Positions 1 to 12,589 are shown, counted from the stretch's first letter. The stretch is DNA of 64,000 bases from Viola odorata (GCA_963691705.1 OY829537.1:76157352-76221351); one strand, 5' to 3'. The notes: generated by a model from the sequence alone, not told the origin. Numbers and translations are program-made.

Positions 1-2
1 GA

Positions 3-116
3 GACGCTGTTTCTAACGTCTTTTATAAGAATTCTTCCGGTCTGAATGACGAGGGCTTCCGCTTGGCCAGATCGAAAGGCTACCCAGAGGAAGGGACTGT
101 CGAAGACCAGCAGTAG
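3..116 (+). CDS. Possible C-terminal tail of an antisense ORF of element A
   Basis: An open frame enters from the left edge and ends at TAG 114-116, giving about 37 residues rich in charged and polar amino acids. Its place, antisense to pol and just beyond the repeat zone, matches where element D keeps its last antisense ORF (30364-32599). No clear residue match to that ORF's C-terminus could be seen, so the assignment rests on position only. The stretch from 117 to about 690 holds no ORF I can support. Confidence 0.25.
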   Translation, partial: DAVSNVFYKNSSGLNDEGFRLARSKGYPEEGTVEDQQ

Positions 117-689
117 GCAGGGTATTATTGCCTTCCTTCTTTCTTGTGAGGATTGAGCGTTCCCCTTTTTTTGTTCGCCTTTGTATATTTTTGTATCCCT
201 TCATGGGTATTTGAACAATGACACTTCTATGATATCAGCTTTTGTCTGTGCCATTTTCCTTTCCCATGTATTTCTTCTTCTTCGAATTTTTGTAGCGTGG
301 CCTTCGTGTTCTTATCGCTCTGATCATGTTAACGGTCTTTGTCATATTCGACTTAACCGCTGTCTGGCCTCGTCAGGGAGCACATTCCTGAAAGAAGCAT
401 TCTTCTTTCCTTGATCAAAAGAGATAACAAATAGGGTTTTTAGGCCCTATTCCTTAAACCTCGTCAACGTCAGCGTGGTTGGTTTTACGTCTACTTTGCC
501 GACGAGTCATACAACTCTTTTATCCCCTCGAGTGTCGCAATCTCTCGTAGTCAGAGATATCCTGCACACTCTCAATTAATGTTTATTAGTAAGAAATAAG
601 CGATAACAGACACGAGTTTCCCATAGGAGCCGATCCGCCGCCATTCTAGGGTATCGGTGTCGCTTGTTATCGCTTTCTCAACCAGCTCA

Positions 690-1345
690 CTTCACCAGGG
701 ATTCCGCATCTGGTTACTCACTGAGATTTCACAATTTTTCACATTTCCACGATCAGCCGAAAAGTGCCTCTTCCTAGTTAGTCGTCTGATCAGGACAGGC
801 CCTCACAAGGCTAGGATTTTTCACTTTCGGCGTTACCCTCTCATCCTGGAATCGTGTCTTCCCTTAGCGAGCCGTCTACATCAGCCCGGCTGCAAGGATA
901 GGATTTTCACTTCCATGATGGAGTTATTATCTCCTTAGGGTGTGCCTCTTCCTAACGAGCCGTCTCCACGAGAATGGCTGTCATAAGGATGAGGCTTTTT
1001 CACCTTCAGGAATCCTGGGGCGTGCCCTCACTCAGTGAGTCGGTGGATCTAGACCGACCATCACGAGGATAGGACTTTTCACTCCCAGGGATTGTCGGGG
1101 CGTGCCTCTTCTTATGGCCCACACGTGGCTACCACAAGGATAGGACTTTTCACTCCCAACACTAAATATTAAGTGCGCCAGGGCGTGCCCTCACTTAGTG
1201 AGCCGTCAGATCAGGACAGGCCATCACAAGGATAGGACTTTTCACTCCTGACCCTAAATACTAGGTGTGCCGGGGCGTGCCCTCACTTAGTGAGCCGTCG
1301 GATCAGGACAGGCCACCACAAGGATAGGACTTTTCACTCCTGGCA
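690..1345. repeat. Degenerate tandem repeats downstream of pol in element A
   Basis: A motif of the form gggcgtgcc-tcac-tagtgagccgt...cacaaggataggacttttcactcc recurs at least six times with spacing of roughly 60-100 bases, for example ending near 830, 905, 1085, 1155, 1245 and 1340. The same repeat family occupies the equivalent place in element D (33326-33815). It is non-coding and lies between the end of integrase and the antisense region. Confidence 0.8.
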
Positions 1346-1459
1346 ACCTCTTTTCTGATATCGCCTGCACACACACGTAGCCACAAAATAGAAGAAAGCT
1401 CATTACTCGAGCGTTAGCAGGGGTTAGGGCTAGCGGTAGTGAAAAGGTACAGAGATAAA

Positions 1460-2456
1460 TCAAAATCTAGCATGATATAATTTCAAACGAGCGATATTCC
1501 AGGAGTTAGGTAAGGGGGTACCGTCGAGTGTCTCTAGATGGTACGCTCCTCTCCCGACAATACGAGTAACGCGGTACGGCCCTTCCCAGTTTGGACTGAG
1601 CTTTGCCCGGCGTTGACCAGTCGCTCGTTGATCCCTGAGCACCAGGTCACCTTCTTTTAGAAGTCGTTCTTTGACACACCTATTATGATAACGCGCCATC
1701 TTTTGTTTATAGTGTGTCATTTTCAAGAGAGCTTCCTCTTGTAATTCGGGCAGCGCGTCAAGATTCGCACGCAACCTTTCCTCATTTAGCTCTTCTCTGA
1801 AGTAAGCCACTCGTAGGCTCATGGTACCAATTTCTACGGGCGTGACGGCCTCAGTACCGAAAGCCAGTGCGAAGGGTGTTTCTCCTGTGGTGGTTTTCGA
1901 GGTCATGCGGTATGCCCACATCACATACGGCAGCTCGTTCGCCCACTTCTTTTTGGATGCCTCTAGGTTTTTCTTAACACCGTTAAGGATGGCTCCGTTT
2001 GTCACCTCAGCCTGACCGTTGGTCTACAGATTAGCCACGGAAGAGAATCTCTGCTCGATTCCGAACTCCATTCATTGGTTTTCAAAGAATTGGCTGGTGA
2101 ACTGCGATCCGTTATTGCTAACTAACACGCGGGGAACTCCGAAGTGCATGATAACTTGGTGTTTGAAGAAACGCCAGATTTTTTTCTGTCGTGATGTTGG
2201 CAACCGCCTCAGCTTCCGCCCATTTGGTGAAGTAATCTACCGCTACAACCACAAATTTTAGCTGAGACCTCACCTCCGGAAATGGTCCAAGGATGTCAAT
2301 TCCCCATTTCGCGAAAGGACAAAGAGTGATAATGTCGTGAATTTGTGTAGCAGGCTGGCGAGGAATCTTAGAGAATTCCTGACACTTCTGGCAGGTTCGC
2401 ACGTAATCATGGCAATCTTTCCGGATTATGGACCAGTAGAACCCCGATCTAAACAC
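1460..2456 (-). pseudogene. Element A integrase (frameshifted)
   Basis: The N-terminal part (2456-2118) has the zinc-finger half CQKC, then the core with WGIDILGPFP, where D is the first catalytic residue. Around 2010-2260 the frame is lost and the segment that should hold the second and third catalytic residues lies in other frames. The C-terminal part (2005-1460) is open for 181 residues, with a GETPFALAFGTEAV block and a GPYRVTRIVGRGAYHLETL block, and ends at the pol stop. The integrase of element D aligns throughout and served as the guide. The gene is non-functional. Confidence 0.9.
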
Positions 2457-3240
2457 TTACGCAGCCAGGGTTCCGTCAGATGCATGCATGCCACAAATTC
2501 CTTCGTGGATTTCGCGGAGGGTATGAAGGCCCTCTTGCTCCGTTATGCACCTGGCAGCCGGATGAGAGAAACAACTTCGTATCAGTTCCCCATTGAAGTA
2601 CGTGCACCGTGCCGCTTGCTTGAGCATTTTTCCTTCTCTGCATTATCCGCTGGTAGCTCGTCATGCTTTAAGTATTTTATGACGGGAATTCTCCAGTCAT
2701 TATCACCTTCTTCTACACAGAGTGTCGCCTGTTCTTTCATAAAGGAAGGCACGGGTAGCTCCCGGTAGTATACCCCTTTTGGTATGGACGCTTCCAGGTT
2801 TGCCGCGAGCTTGGCAAGGTTATCGCCCTCGGCGTTATCCTCTCAAGGAATGTGCTCGAAGCTAACCTGTATGCCACATTTCTTTATTTCTATCAACTCG
2901 CGTTTCACCTTAGCAAGGTATTGTACCATGATGGGCTCCTTAACTTGAGAGTGTCCCAAAACTTGCTCTATTATTAACTTGGAGTCTCCACAGACTTTCA
3001 GTCGCAAGTCTCCCAACCTCCCTGAGTCATGTATTCCCTTGATGGAAATGCTCCTTCCTATCCTGAGCCCGGCTAACAGCGCTTCGTACTCTGCGGTGTT
3101 ATTGGACAGCAGCTGTAGGATTCGGATGGCTTATCGCACATGGATGCCATGAGGCCCGCTCATGAAGATTTCGGCCCCGGCAAGTTCTTGATTTTTGGCA
3201 CCATCCACGTGAATAACCCACAGGTCGGTGTAGGTTTCAG
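2457..3240 (-). pseudogene. Element A second (archaeal-type) RNase H and linker to integrase
   Basis: The domain starts at WVIHVDGAKNQELAGA (about 3220) and continues as NNTAEYEALLAGLRIG, then a GDSKLI block and an AEGDNLAKLAAN block, the usual D-E-D-D layout of a second RNase H. An internal stop lies at the end of the 3754-3131 frame and more stops and shifts follow towards 2460. An extra RNase H between the normal one and integrase is a hallmark of Tat elements. Confidence 0.8.
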
Positions 3241-4770
3241 GGAAGGGGAGATCCAACTCTTCTTTTTCCTTTTCAGTCAATTCTGTTAACGGATCAGGCG
3301 TGAAAGTGCATTCCACGATAAAGTCTGCCAGAATTTGAGCCTTCACAGACGGTTGAGATCGATAGTGCAACCTATATTGTTCAAGCTCAATAGCCCAAAT
3401 CAGCATTCTCCCTGAGGATTCAGGCTTCTGGAATATCCTTTTTAAAGGTTGGTCCATAAGTACAATGACGGTATGAGCTTGAAAATATCGATCCATCTTC
3501 CGCGTGGCTTGTACTAATACGAACGTTATTTTCTCAATACTGGCGTATCTCAGCTCGACGTCTTTCAAGATGTGACTCACGAAGTATACGGAGCGGTGCG
3601 TGTGATCATCATCTCGCACAAGGACCGCGCTGACCACTTCGTCAGCAACCCCAAGGTATAAATACAGGATATCGCTAGGCTCTGGTCTTGTCAATACCAA
3701 GTCGGATGACAAATAGGCCTTTAAGCTTGCGAAAGCTTCTTCGCATTCCGCCATCTATCCGAAGACGGCTTTCTTGCGTATAACCTTGAAGAAAGGGGGG
3801 CACCTCTCACCTTGCTTTGAGATAAACCGTCCCAGCGCGATAATACGCCCGGCTAGCTTCTGGATCTCTTTTACAGTTCGAGGAGATATCATGTCTTGGA
3901 TGGCTTTGATTTTTGATGGGTTAGGCTGAATGCCCTTTTGACTAACCACGTAACCCAAAAATTTTCCCGTTTGAAAGGCAAACATGCATTTTTGAGGGTT
4001 TAGTTTCATCTGATATCGCCTCATTACTTCAACGACTTCCGCCAGGTCAGCCAAGTGATCCTCGAAGCTTCTGCTTTTGATTAGTATGTCATCGACATAG
4101 GCCTCTACATTTCGCCTGATCTGCTTCTTAAAGACTTGATTCGCCATCTGCTAGAAGGTGGCTCCAGCATTTTTCAACCCAAAAGGCATCGCCGTGTAGC
4201 AATAAGTGGCCCTGGGAGTGATGAAAGCAGTCTTCTCTTCATCCTCCTTAGCCATGGGGATTTGATGGTACCCCGAGTTGGCATCTAATGAGCTCAAGTA
4301 TGCGTACCCGGCAGCCTGATCAACTAGCTGATCGATCCGAGAGAGTGGGTAACAATCTTTGGGGCAGGCGTCATTCAAATCCGTGAAGTCAATACACATA
4401 CGCCACTCTTCGCTAGGTTTGGGAACCAAAGCAGGGTTAGCCAACCAGGTGGGATATTGCACTTCTCAAATAAAGCCAGCGTCAAGAAGTTTAGCAACTT
4501 CCCTCTCGACAGCCACTGCTTTTTCAGCAGAGAAAGCACGTCATTTCTGCTGAACTGGTCTTGCGTCTGGGTTGACGTTGAGCTGATGTTCCGCCACCTC
4601 TCGCGAGATACCTGGCATGTCAGATGGTTTCCATGCAAATTCTCCTTTGCATTTGTTTAACAGTTGGGCTAACTGGGAATTTTCCTCGGGACTGAGGTTA
4701 TTGCTAACCAGAAATACGACTCCATCTACCCCATTAACTGGGACGTGAATCATCTTGTCCACAGGTTGAG
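3241..4770 (-). pseudogene. Element A reverse transcriptase and first RNase H
   Basis: RT blocks seen in order are YPTWLANPALVPKP, WRMCIDFTDLNDACPKD, SSLDANSGYHQI, TAMPFGLKNAGATF and the catalytic AYVDDILIKS (near 4100). RNase H follows with LYLYLGVADEVVSAVLV and VLMDQPLKRIF. The frame changes or stops near 4147-4151, 3754 and around 4460-4640, so no full product is possible. The order matches element D residue by residue. Confidence 0.9.
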
Positions 4771-4792
4771 CGCGTTTCTCCTCATTTTGTTC

Positions 4793-5368
4793 TTATGGGT
4801 CCACCGTCACGCATACATACCTATCGCAACTCTTCTGAGTCATGAGCAGGTAGCATTCAGCCGCTAATTTCTGATTTCCTCGGATCGAGACCACACCATC
4901 CCAGGATGGATATTTCAGCTTCAGGTGCTTTTGCGATATCGCCGCTCCGAAACTGTTGAGGAATGGCTGTCCCAATATGGCGTTATAAGGCAGGTTTAGA
5001 TCCACCACCAAGAAGAGAAGTTCCTCTGACCGCTTGGAGGTATCCTCCTTAAAATACACAGGCAAAGTGGTTACTCCGGTCACTGGGATGGGGACTCCGT
5101 CAACCCCAATAATGGGTTTTTTGCACGGTGTAAGCCCATTATCCTGGCGCTTCAGGAGATTGTAGGCTTCCAATGAAAACAAGTTTACGGCGCTTCCGTT
5201 GTCAACCAGAGTTCTTCTAACTCCATGGCTAGCGATAATGGGTGTAACCATTAGAGCGTCATTGTGCGGATATATCACACCCTTCTCGTCTTCTTCGGAA
5301 AAGGACAATATCATATGATCCAGGGCGCTTATCGCTTCACTCTTGGTTGCACACCCGCTCACTTCCAC
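4793..5368 (-). pseudogene. Element A aspartic protease region
   Basis: The 191-residue open stretch carries RRTLVDNGSAVNLFSLEAY, with DNGS in the position of the usual D-S/T-G-A catalytic loop. LFLVVDLNLPYNAILGQPFL follows, which is the second conserved protease block. Element D has the same DNGS loop, so this is a family trait rather than a fresh mutation. The frame is separated from gag by a shift at about 5360. Confidence 0.85.
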
Positions 5369-7335
5369 TTATCCCCTAGCGCGGGTGTCAGCTGTGCAGA
5401 CTCATCCAGATAAGGTGTTCCTCCAGCGATGATGCTAATGAAGGGGATATCCTCATCATCGATCGTAAGCATTTCCCGGCCTCCTCCCGCAGGACCAGTG
5501 TCATGGCCTAGGGGGCGGGAAGGTGTCGCTCTGCCATCGGCTACTCTGTTTATTGGGTTACTCTTGGCTTCTTCTCGTGTTTTCATGGCAAACTCTCCCA
5601 GATAGCCTTCCTCCACTAGACGCTCTATTGCCGCTTTGAGTTCTCGACAGGCCTTGGTTGAGTGTCCTTTAGCTTTATGAGATTTGCAATAGGCGTTCTC
5701 TCTTCTACCCAGGATCACCCCCGGTCTTACAGCGGCAGGATAACGGATGGGCAGGTTTCGCTGCTCCACTATTGCTAGTATTTCTGCTCTGGGTAGGATG
5801 AAGGAAGGATGGTCTGTGTCATAAACTCGCCCCTTAGGAGGATCACCCTGCCGCTGGGCTGAAGAGTCACCAGACTTTCCCTTTGAGGAGTTGCCTCTTC
5901 TCCGATTAGATGTCTTAGGAATGTGATCCTTTCGCTGAGCATAATCATCTATGAACCGATCTTCGGAAGTAGCAGGAACAAGAGTGTTATGGACCGGAGG
6001 CACAACTGGCGGCATGTTTCGAATCAGGTCCCTGTTCTCTTCCTCTTCCATCCTCGCATAATTATGGGCTTTCAGCCTTAACGCATCTAAGGTTGCTGGT
6101 GGGTCAACCATTAAAGCATCTCTGAGCTTTCCATAACAACAGTTTCGCTTTAAGGCTTCGATAGCGAAATCAACCGTTACACCTGGCGTCAGCGACATCT
6201 CGGTGTCAAAATAATGGAGGAAACTCCTCAAGGATTCCTGAGGTTTCCTTTGTAGGTCGAACAAAGTAGCAATTGACTTCCTAATAGGGACTGCAGTACT
6301 AAATCGGCTCCTGAATTTAGACTCCAGCTACAAAAAGTTATCAATAGACCCACCCGGAAGACCTTCGAACCACAAACGCGCGACCCCTGATAGGGTCATT
6401 ACAAATATCTGACACAAAGCAGCGTCATTGTGGGTCTTAAATTGCACAAAGTCCTTCACCTTGTTAAGATGAGAGATGGGATCTCTGATGCCGTCATAGG
6501 ATTCTGAGGGAAGCTTCACATGTCTACTAACTCTGTGATGCCTTATACGCTGGCTAAAGGGGTGACCAGAAGTATCATCAAGAATTTCCCGTGCATGCCG
6601 AGGTGGGGATATCTCCAAATGACGCCTGAGATCTCACGGATTTCGATCAGGATGCCGCCTGGGAGTCGGACTGCGACTCCTTGGTGAGCGAGTTCGATGC
6701 CTCCTACTGCTGGACCTCTCACTCCCTTCAGGAGACATATCTCTATCATTTCCGCCCCTTCTACAGTCCCAACGACCTCTATCCTCCTCCCGCCATTGAC
6801 GCTCCTCTTGGGGAATGGGAAGTAAAGGCACTTGCAGTACATACGGTTCCACTGTCCTATGAGCAAACTGTACAAGACTGACTGGTGCACTCAGTACAGG
6901 TAGCGTCAAAGGGACGTTCATATGCAATGGGGATGACAGTGGTCATTCCGTAATAATGGGTGGAGTAAAAATGAACTGAGATGAGATGCCTGATCCGGAG
7001 GCACTAGGCGTGAATCTAGCAGCCAGTTCCGTTAAATGGTCCAACTGAGCACGGAAAGCTGAAATCGAGCTCGCGAAATGGTTATTTGCGTCATCTATCA
7101 CGGATCCTCTCGACTGGGGAGTAATATGGCTGGATCCCGCTATTTGGGATGAAGGAGTATACGGCTAGGACACAAATGTTCCCACTGCTTGATTAAGGGA
7201 TAGATCTGATGTTCCTGGAAGAACTTCTTGCACCGAGGTGGAAGCATCAGACTTGGCGAAAGTGAAAAGTCGCCTGCGAGTATCAAATGGAAGGCTAGAA
7301 GACTGAGTCAACGGTGGATCTGAATCAGAGGCCAT
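5359..7335 (-). pseudogene. Element A gag
   Basis: The start is placed at ATG 7335 because element D begins with the same MAS-SDP residues at 39767. The first ~400 bases and the arginine/serine-rich stretch near 6630-6900 are frameshifted. The capsid-like core (6618-6328) holds HVKLPSESYDGIRDPISHLN and VARLWFEGLPGGS; a stop at 6328 is followed by the rest of gag from 6264 on. A degenerate zinc-binding run (YCKSHKAKGHSTKAC) lies near 5690, as in D. Confidence 0.85.
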
Positions 7336-7420
7336 AATCTTCCAATTCCTAGAAGAACAGAGCTTGGCTATTAAGGATGCTCACTTAATTAAACCAACGC
7401 TCTCAATGAAAGCACCAATT

Positions 7421-7977
7421 TGATAAGATCCGGACTGTTGGGGAAGCGTGGTAGAGATTATGGTTGTCAGGAATCACTGTTGCGGTAATCCGTCGTACCT
7501 GCAAAGCGCCGGAGGGGGGACTCCGGCGTAGACACTCCGATGCTTAAGTTAGTATGACTGTAAAATTTGGCAGAGATTTGCGTAGAGAAATTGCTCTTAG
7601 CTTTGATCTAGAAATGAGGGGTATTTATAGCCGAAGAAGAAAGGTCGATACCCCCAGAGGTGGGCGTTATCAAGGGGAGATAACGCCCAGGATGATGTCA
7701 GCATACGTCAGCTTAACCGTACAGGATGACGTCAGCATGCGGATATCGCTGTAGAGATATCGCCCATGGGCGCTGTCAGGGTATCCTGGGATGGGATGAC
7801 ACTGTGTGCCCCCCCCCCCCCCCCCCCCCCCCCCGTGCTGATGTCGACCATCCCAGGATCCTTGGCCTAACGGGGGCGGCAGCCGGGTGCCGTTTTTCAG
7901 TCAAGGTCTATAAGGATCCGGCTTTAACTTGAGGTTAGAAGATGATTATACCCTTGGTGTTTCCTTAATTGTTATCA
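7421..7977 (-). repeat. Element A 5' LTR (557 bp) with primer-binding region beside it
   Basis: The LTR is bounded by TGATAA at 7421 and TTATCA at 7977 (plus-strand view), the same inverted ends as element D's LTRs. On the minus strand CTATAAATACCC (about 7618-7628) is a good TATA box. A run of 26 C residues occupies 7809-7834. Just outside, 7396-7420 read on the minus strand gives TTGGTGCTTTCATTGAGAGC, identical to the sequence beside element D's 5' LTR and therefore the likely primer-binding region. Two copies of GATGACGTCAGCAT-like sequence lie at 7690-7740. Confidence 0.88.
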
Positions 7978-8342
7978 TAATTATACTTAAACTTGTACTA
8001 GGCTTTGCATATATATAGTCGATTGGCTTCATTAAATAAATCAAGCTATTTTTCATCAAATTTATTGTAAAGACATGTGTCTTGTGAGAGAACCTTGTGC
8101 TTTTCCTTCAGTTTCCAAGCTAGGGCTAAGGCGAGTAAAACTAAAGTTGCGACCATTGTCTGTTTCTTAGGGTCACAGGGCTGAACCTAACACAAACAAT
8201 AACCTCATTTGGCGACAACTAGGCCGACTAACAGTCCGTCAAAGGTCCCCAAATGAGTCTATCCACCAAATTCCGGGTCAATCTCGAACCTTCGAACTAG
8301 ATCGTCATTCAAGCGCATCCTAGGCAACTAGGATCGTATCTG
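7978..8342 (+). repeat. LTR 3' portion of another Ty3/gypsy family
   Basis: The fragment has a TATA-like tgcatatatatag (8006-8018) and ends in gcatcctaggcaactaggatcgtatc, almost the same as the end of the element C LTR at 16777. It lacks the final A, and the primer-binding site that should follow is replaced at 8343 by pararetrovirus sequence. Its upstream half was separated by the insertion of element A. No coding sequence was seen. Confidence 0.65.
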
Positions 8343-9099
8343 CTTTTGTTGGAATGCTTTTCTCATTAAAATATTTTTCGTGTGGTAATTCTATAATATG
8401 TTTCTTTCTGTTCCAAAAGGCATTTGGAAGTTCTGCACAAACTTCTTTTTCAAATAAAGTTTGAAATTCCTTTACTTTCTTCTGATTAGACGATTTTTTT
8501 TAATTCTTCTTCTATCCTCTTATAATGTATTTCTTTTGGATGAGCATAATATTTTTTGTTATAGAATAATTTTTTATAATGTTCAAATCTCTTTGTTGCG
8601 GTTTTTGTATGAAATTAAAACAGATTTCTTTATTAAAATTTTTTATTTTTATTCCTTCATGATCAACATTAAATGGATAGATTGGGGTTACAAAAGGTGT
8701 TCCTAGTATTACCCCTTGATTTAGGTCTTTTGCTAGAATAAAAGAGTTTCTAAAACAATTATTACATATTTTTGCATTAGTAAGTTTGTATTTTATATTT
8801 AGTTTGGATATATTAACACCATATAATTTTTCTTTAGTTTTTACATAATATTGGGTTGGAATTAATCCTTCTTGTATACAATTTTGGTCTGCTCCGGTAT
8901 CAACTAAAGCATTGACGTTTAAGTGAAAATCTGTATTTATTACTAAATTTATATTAACATACCATTTTTGGAACTCTATTCTTGAAATAGTGTTTATATA
9001 ATTTTCTTCAGTTATTCCTAGGGCTTCATTATTTATTTCTTGATTTAATTCTTCTAAATTATTTGGAATTTCTTCCTTGTTAAAGTTTTCTAGCATCAT
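8343..9099 (-). pseudogene. Pararetroviral protease and start of reverse transcriptase
   Basis: The 195-residue frame 9099-8512 has the catalytic motif ALVDTGADQNCI and the second block VILGTPFVTPIYPF, as in caulimovirid proteases. After a break near 8510, another frame (8485-8343) begins the RT domain with HIIELPHEKYFNEKSIPT and is cut off before any catalytic block. The truncation is at the junction with the LTR fragment, so the loss is by rearrangement rather than decay alone. Confidence 0.8.
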
Positions 9100-9332
9100 T
9101 GCCTTAATATTTAATTTTGTATTTTCTGATTGCAGATCCTTGATATCTGTTTTGATAGATTTAATTTCTTCTTGTAAATCTTGAATTGTGACATTTGCTT
9201 CTTGTTTGAAAAATCGATTTATTACGTTTTTTAGATTATAGGGTTCTATATTTTTTACTCTTTTTTCTTGATTTATTAATTTTTTTAATTTATTTAGATA
9301 TTCTCTTTATACTTCATGACCTTCTATTTTTC

Positions 9333-10872
9333 CTAATAGTTCCATGATAATTTCTTTATCTTTTGTGATAATATTGATTTTTTTGTATGTACATGAATAG
9401 ATGTTATTATCCTCTTCAGAGCTTTCAATTTCTTTTGAAGAGTTTTCTTGTTTTGAATTGATTTCTTCGTTGCTATTACTTTCAATGTTTGACCTTTCAT
9501 TTCTTTGTCAATTTGAAGTTCTTGTATTTTTTGTTTCATTTTACAGTTATTTTTGTAATGTCCTATTTGTCCGCATTTGAAGTAAGTAGGTTTTCCTTTA
9601 TTATCTGGATTATTTTTAAATTTATTAAATCTTCTTTTGTGGTAGTTCCTTTTATTATATGATTTAAAGGGTCTTTCTTGATACCTTTGGGTTTTGTAAT
9701 TCCTCTTCACTTGCTTTCTTTGTTTTCTATATTTTCTTGATGGTGCCGTAATAGTTTCATAGCCATATTGGGAACAAAATGATCCTAGTTCTTTTCTACT
9801 TTGAATATTCTCATTTTTCATTTTTGCCTTTAGTTTGATATCAGTGCAAAGTGATAATCCTACCTTATTAATAAAACTTATTATTTCACCATAAGTTAGA
9901 AGCGAATATGGAATTATTCCTTTGTATACATCTTTTATTCTTGCTTTAACCTTTTCTGTAAATAACTTTGGTAGTGCTGAAATAAATTTTTCTTTCCAAA
10001 AGGGATAGTTGCAGTCTTCTTTTAAAAATATTTTTGTTAAGAACATATCTTTATACCATCTGAAATCTTGTAGTTTTGGGCAGGTTAAATTTAATCAAAA
10101 TTCTGTTATTTTTTCTTAAATTTGATCAGGTTCTCCAACAAAATATTTTAAAATAGTATAGGTTAAAAAAATTATTGCGTCTTCTTTTATTTCTTCATTT
10201 TCTATTTTTACTGAGTCAATTATAGTAAGTTTTTATTTTATACTGAGATAATTATCCCACCAACTCTTGAGTTGGCCCAAGAATCCAGATATAATTATTT
10301 GAGCTACCTGTTTATCAGTATTGCCTCTTAATCTGTATGTCGTAGCTGTCATCATCATGGCTTCTAATATGTTTATTATATTATGTTCACTTTGTCCATC
10401 TAGATTCTATTCTGTAATACTTTGGCCATCATAATTAGCTTCAATTCTAGTATTCATTTCTTCTGATTGTATATCAGGAAAAGAAGGTCTTCGATAAAAA
10501 TGTTTAATTTTTGGTTTATGGTAATTTCTACCTCTGAGTTTATTTATTTATAATTCTTTGAATTGTTCTGAAATTTCTTCAATATCCTCTTCTTTAACCT
10601 CATCGGTTAAAACAGTAATTTGATCTTTTGATTTTAGGTTCAAATTATTCAATTTCTTTTCTATTTTTTCTAGGATCTCATCTTCTTTTGAAAATTTGAA
10701 AATCATTTAAAAATTTGGCATTTCATTTGGTTTGAATAATGGTTGGCTAAGTTTTTTAGTCCTTCCTATATTTTCTTCTTGTTTTTTACTTCCTTCTGTT
10801 CCTGAAGTATAGCCTTTATACTGAATAGCCGGAGGAATATTATCTTCTATTATGTTTAGTTGTTGTGCCATA
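9333..10872 (-). pseudogene. Pararetroviral coat protein region
   Basis: Conserved blocks seen are GFLGQLKSWWDNYLS (about 10270), TYGEIISFINKVGLSLCTDIKLK and ELGSFCSQYGYE (9780-9900), all usual in caulimovirid capsid proteins. A lysine/arginine-rich tail and a zinc knuckle follow at about 9550-9590. Its first cysteine is replaced by tyrosine (YFKCGQIGHYKNNC), so the knuckle is damaged. Several in-frame stops lie between 10050 and 10700. An ATG at 10872 opens a segment that may be the linker to the movement protein. Confidence 0.78.
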
Positions 10873-11178
10873 GTATACGTTCGTATAATTATTCTGTGAT
10901 TGAATATTCTTTATATCGTTTATATTTATTTCTCTATTTTCTTCCTTAATTTCTTTTATGGGAGAAGCTAAGATTTCGGTATTATGATGATTGATTATTA
11001 CTTTTTCTAGTGGCGGATAAACAGATCTAACTTCTGTATTTACTGCAGTTTTTTAAGTTTGTATTGGTGATTTTATTACATTCACATTTTCTATGTTAGT
11101 TAAATCAGTTTGTTGATTTAGCCATTTGAAGAAAGGAATGTGTGTTTGTAATGATTCTAAGTCTGAATAGATTCTTTC

Positions 11179-12394
11179 TTAGAAATAATCCTTCTCTTCT
11201 TTAGTGTAAGCTTTAAAGAATTGAGTTCTTAATTTATATAATGAAGAGTCATAAAATTCTCTTCGTAATCTTTCTTTGTCTATTTTATAATCTTTTCTAA
11301 TCATGTTTATCTGACTTGAATATCTCGTATCACTATGAGTAGGTGAAGGTGACTTTAGCGTTTCATTATCACAAGTTTGAAAACTATTTTGTTCTACATA
11401 ATAAGGTCTTGGAATTGTTCTATTAAAATCTACACCTATTAATATAAAGTTTGATAAACTTCTTGTTACTCTTGATCTTGGTATATCTATATCACTTGTA
11501 GATCTTTGAAAGTTTGTAATATTTAAGGTTCTCATATTAGGTTCAAATATTACCTTTATATTACCTTGTTCATATTCTTCTGCTCTTGCAGGTTGAGTTC
11601 TTGGGATTATGGCTTGCGCCTCGTGTGCTTTAGGTAAGATCCATTCATTAGGATATGATACTTGATTCCATTGTAGTAGTTTAGGGGTTTGTATCATGGC
11701 ATGTTCCGTATTGGCCTCTATTAGGAGTGTTACATTTTTAGGAGAATGCCTTATGGCTTTTGGACTTATGTTTGTGGGACATAACTTTGTAATATATTCT
11801 ATATATTAATGCAATATTTCTTGAATTTTCAATCATATTATCAGGTGTCTTAATGTTTAGAATTAAAGTTTTTAATATGTTTGGATAGAACAAAGATACC
11901 GTAAAATCTGAATAACAATTCAGGTAGACTTATCCTTTAACCAGATTTGATTAAAATACAGCCAAAAGTGAATCATCGAATTTTACAAATCTTGCATCTC
12001 TTAAGCACATGAGTATATGAGAGTCAAGACCTTTCCTATGCAAAGGTTTCACTGCAATTTGAATTAATCCTATCTGTATGAATTTATACTTTCGTCTGAA
12101 TTCTTCAATTTGGTGTGATTCGATTAAGCCAATTAATTCTTAATGAGAATTTATAGGAACTGTTTGTTCTGTTGTTTCTATTAGATAATCTTGAAATAAT
12201 TCAAATGTTCCAATTTGATATACCTTTTTCTTAGGTTCTTTAGGAATTGTCCAATTTCTTAGTTGTTGTTCAACTTTTGCAATATGTACTTCCTGAGGAT
12301 TATACTCTTCTAGACTATTATCTATTATATCATGTTCATTATTAGTATAATTATTTTTGCTAGAGCTTCCAAACATTCTTCCGATCCTTTTCAT
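11179..12394 (-). pseudogene. Pararetroviral movement protein region (30K type)
   Basis: The frame opens at ATG 12394 (84 residues to a stop at 12140) and continues in the same frame with IGLIQIAVKPL, LMCLRDARFVKFDDSLL and a VYLNCYSDFTVSL block (about 12080-11890), the core of the plant-virus 30K superfamily. Further stops occur near 11940-11920. The segment 11697-11179 (172 residues) is the C-terminal extension. It lies at the N-terminal end of the viral polyprotein, as expected. Confidence 0.75.
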
Positions 12395-12589
12395 AATAAC
12401 AAAGCTTTATTGCAATACTTCAATTAAAGATAAAGATAAAAATATTACTCTTCTTAATTCTTACACCAAGAGATATGCTATTTGGTCGGGACCACCTCTT
12501 CCTAGGCTGACCAACGGATTTTCTGGCTTACCAAATGCCCAAATGAGCTACCTCCTGTTGAAAGAAAGAAAGAAAGAATAGTATCCTTA

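Larger units (their letters stand above)
1..7977 (-). mobile_element. Element A: decayed Tat-lineage Ty3/gypsy LTR retrotransposon (5' part; continues off left edge)
   Basis: Reading right to left the element has a 5' LTR (7421-7977), a primer-binding region, gag, protease, reverse transcriptase, RNase H, a second RNase H and integrase, then a non-coding repeat zone that runs off position 1. Gene order, and especially the two RNase H domains, place it in the Tat branch of Ty3/gypsy. It is clearly the same family as element D (25058-40423): proteins, primer site and LTR ends align along their length. A is older, with many frameshifts and stops in every domain. The right flank (taatt) would be the target duplication, but the left end is outside the window so it cannot be tested. 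Confidence 0.93.

Noticed and set aside
8461..8706. Plus-strand 81-residue ORF rich in Phe/Ile/Leu
   Set aside because: It is the complement of AT-rich viral protease sequence; hydrophobicity comes from the reversed A-rich codons.
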